Shown in pieces: positions 6,495 to 7,642 of a stretch of DNA of 7,642 bases. The position numbers and the translations under genes were made by a program. Source of the stretch: Bacteroidota bacterium (lineage in GTDB: Bacteria; Bacteroidota; Bacteroidia; Chitinophagales; Chitinophagaceae); assembly GCA_947457085.1 (NCBI GenBank), contig CANGUS010000086.1, positions 1 to 7,642 on the forward strand, in the 5' to 3' direction. Every line of letters starts with the position of its first letter. The stretch's first letter is position 1. The notes under the pieces were generated by a model that was given only the letters and a program-made list of their open reading frames with translations, had not been told where the DNA came from and searched no databases.

Positions 6495-7642
6495 TACATT
6501 ACTATTTATTTGTCTAGAAAAATTACAACTTGGACATTTCTCATCACCGCAACCTGTATAAAAATCATGATTTTGAATTTTGTGCCAAACCTCTGTCAAT
6601 TGCTGCTTTACCTGATCTTCGTGTTCTTTTTTAAATGCTACATGAATCGGCATTGTCAATTCTTTTGTTTTTTTATCAGGTTCAACAAATACATATTGTG
6701 CACTAGTTGCTTTGTATTTTCGAGGATGTTGGTAGTCTAACAAAATTTTATAAAATATTGCTTGTCGCCAATAATCGCCCCCTACTCCATTTTTATCGTC
6801 CGCTAGACTTTTAAATTTTTCTTTTGTATAGGATGAGTTTGCATCACCTGTTTTATAATCGATCACAAAATCTCCTTGCTCATGGTATTCAATTTTGTCT
6901 AATAACCCTTTAATCGGGATATCATTAACTGTTGCCTTTACATGTACTTCAAGGTCAACATTTTTAGACCAAGTGTCAAGATTTTTATCATACAAATTTT
7001 TCAAAACATCTTTCCCATATTCTAATTTATGTTTAAATCCTTCAGGACTAAATTTTTCCTTGTTTCGACTCATATAGAATTTCAAATGATCTTCAAACCT
7101 TTCTAAAGGAGGAAAAACTTGGTTATTTTTTTTCATATCGTCAAAGAGTTTTTCTAAGGCATAATGAATAGCACTTCCAAAAGTCATCGTTTCTGTAAGT
7201 CCGGATGGGATGCGAACAACATTGTTATAATAAAATCTCAATGGGCATTGTAAGTAATTATTTAACGCCGTTACATTCATTTCAAATTTGCTCAATTGCT
7301 TGTCTACAAACTCTTTTTCCATGGCTTGCAATACAACTTCTTCATCCGTATGATTCATTAGGGTTTCAAATTCAAAAATCATTTCATTTGAAACTACAGG
7401 TTTTTCTGCTTCGTATTTTTCACCAAAAATTTCATATAAAAACAAGGACTTTTCTACATCCTTTTCTTTCAAATCTTGATTAAAATAACTCACATACAAT
7501 TCTTTTTTAGCCCTAGTCAAAGCCACATACAGCATACGTCGTAACTCATCATTGTCTTTATTATTTAATGCGGTTTCAAACACTGTAGGAGGTATTTTAA
7601 CAGTAGTTGGAGGGGTTCTTTTTTTCTCCCAATTGGTATTAA
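6480..7642 (-). CDS. UvrD-family helicase fused to a RecB/Cas4-like Fe-S PD-(D/E)XK nuclease, C-terminal part
   Basis: The frame is open to the right edge, so about 386 C-terminal residues are visible; the GTG at 7581-7583 is an internal valine. Numbering from that valine, helicase motif VI is intact (RRMLYVALTRAKKEL, arginine finger R24), which marks the end of a superfamily 1 UvrD/Rep ATPase core. Next is a RecB-type nuclease: CPLRFYYN, FGSAIH with H140, GLLDKIE with D229, IDYKTG with D242 and K244, and QAIFY (Q274, Y278). All expected catalytic residues are present. Cysteines occur only at 113, 345, 350 and 353, the arrangement of an AddB/Cas4-type 4Fe-4S staple. Known relatives unwind and resect DNA ends for recombination and repair. 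Whether it works with an AddA/RecB-like partner cannot be seen here. It converges on the type A protein gene and is not linked to the other genes by function. Confidence 0.9.
   Translation of the reverse strand, partial: NTNWEKKRTPPTTVKIPPTVFETALNNKDNDELRRMLYVALTRAKKELYVSYFNQDLKEKDVEKSLFLYEIFGEKYEAEKPVVSNEMIFEFETLMNHTDEEVVLQAMEKEFVDKQLSKFEMNVTALNNYLQCPLRFYYNNVVRIPSGLTETMTFGSAIHYALEKLFDDMKKNNQVFPPLERFEDHLKFYMSRNKEKFSPEGFKHKLEYGKDVLKNLYDKNLDTWSKNVDLEVHVKATVNDIPIKGLLDKIEYHEQGDFVIDYKTGDANSSYTKEKFKSLADDKNGVGGDYWRQAIFYKILLDYQHPRKYKATSAQYVFVEPDKKTKELTMPIHVAFKKEHEDQVKQQLTEVWHKIQNHDFYTGCGDEKCPSCNFSRQINSNVLPKS

Noticed and set aside
7581..7583. GTG as the start of a stand-alone 367-residue nuclease
   Set aside because: The frame stays open for 19 further codons to the window edge, and helicase motif VI lies just after the GTG, so the protein must continue upstream.
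1..7642. A new multi-gene defence, biosynthetic or mobile system
   Set aside because: The genes are oriented independently, separated by hairpins, and fall into unrelated roles. The helicase-nuclease looks like a repair enzyme and has no visible partner gene in this window.

Overview
The window is AT-rich DNA from a member of the Bacteroidota. Four things support this: two large secreted proteins carry C-terminal sorting domains of the type IX secretion system (T9SS, a system of that phylum), starts are preceded by A-rich leaders rather than Shine-Dalgarno sites, one gene has a textbook Bacteroidota promoter (TTTG, 18 bases, TACATTTG), and the remaining genes have the sequence style of that phylum. 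Nothing in the window fixes the family or genus.

Layout, left to right. (1) The last 78 codons of dapD, the lysine/diaminopimelate pathway succinyltransferase, run rightward off the left edge and end in a strong hairpin with a T tract. (2) A leftward 808-residue secreted protein carries four SprB-like repeats and a T9SS type B (CHU_C) sorting domain. (3) A leftward, complete, catalytically intact acetyl-CoA acetyltransferase (thiolase) has its own promoter and a probable terminator. (4) A rightward 692-residue secreted protein is divergent from the thiolase; it has seven propeller-like repeats, two small extracellular modules and a T9SS type A sorting domain. (5) A leftward helicase-nuclease, cut by the right edge, shows UvrD motif VI followed by a complete RecB/Cas4-like PD-(D/E)XK nuclease with the four cysteines expected for an iron-sulphur cluster.

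The genes do not look like one pathway. dapD and the thiolase are metabolic, the helicase-nuclease is DNA repair or end processing, and the two secreted proteins are surface or extracellular T9SS cargo. Orientation changes and hairpins suggest five separate transcription units. There is no gene-free stretch above 300 bases; the longest gap is the 171-base divergent region between thiolase and the type A protein. I saw no RNA gene, CRISPR array, insertion sequence or phage signature, and no clear undescribed multi-gene system. The points most worth a second look are the architecture of the two secreted proteins and the helicase/Fe-S nuclease fusion.
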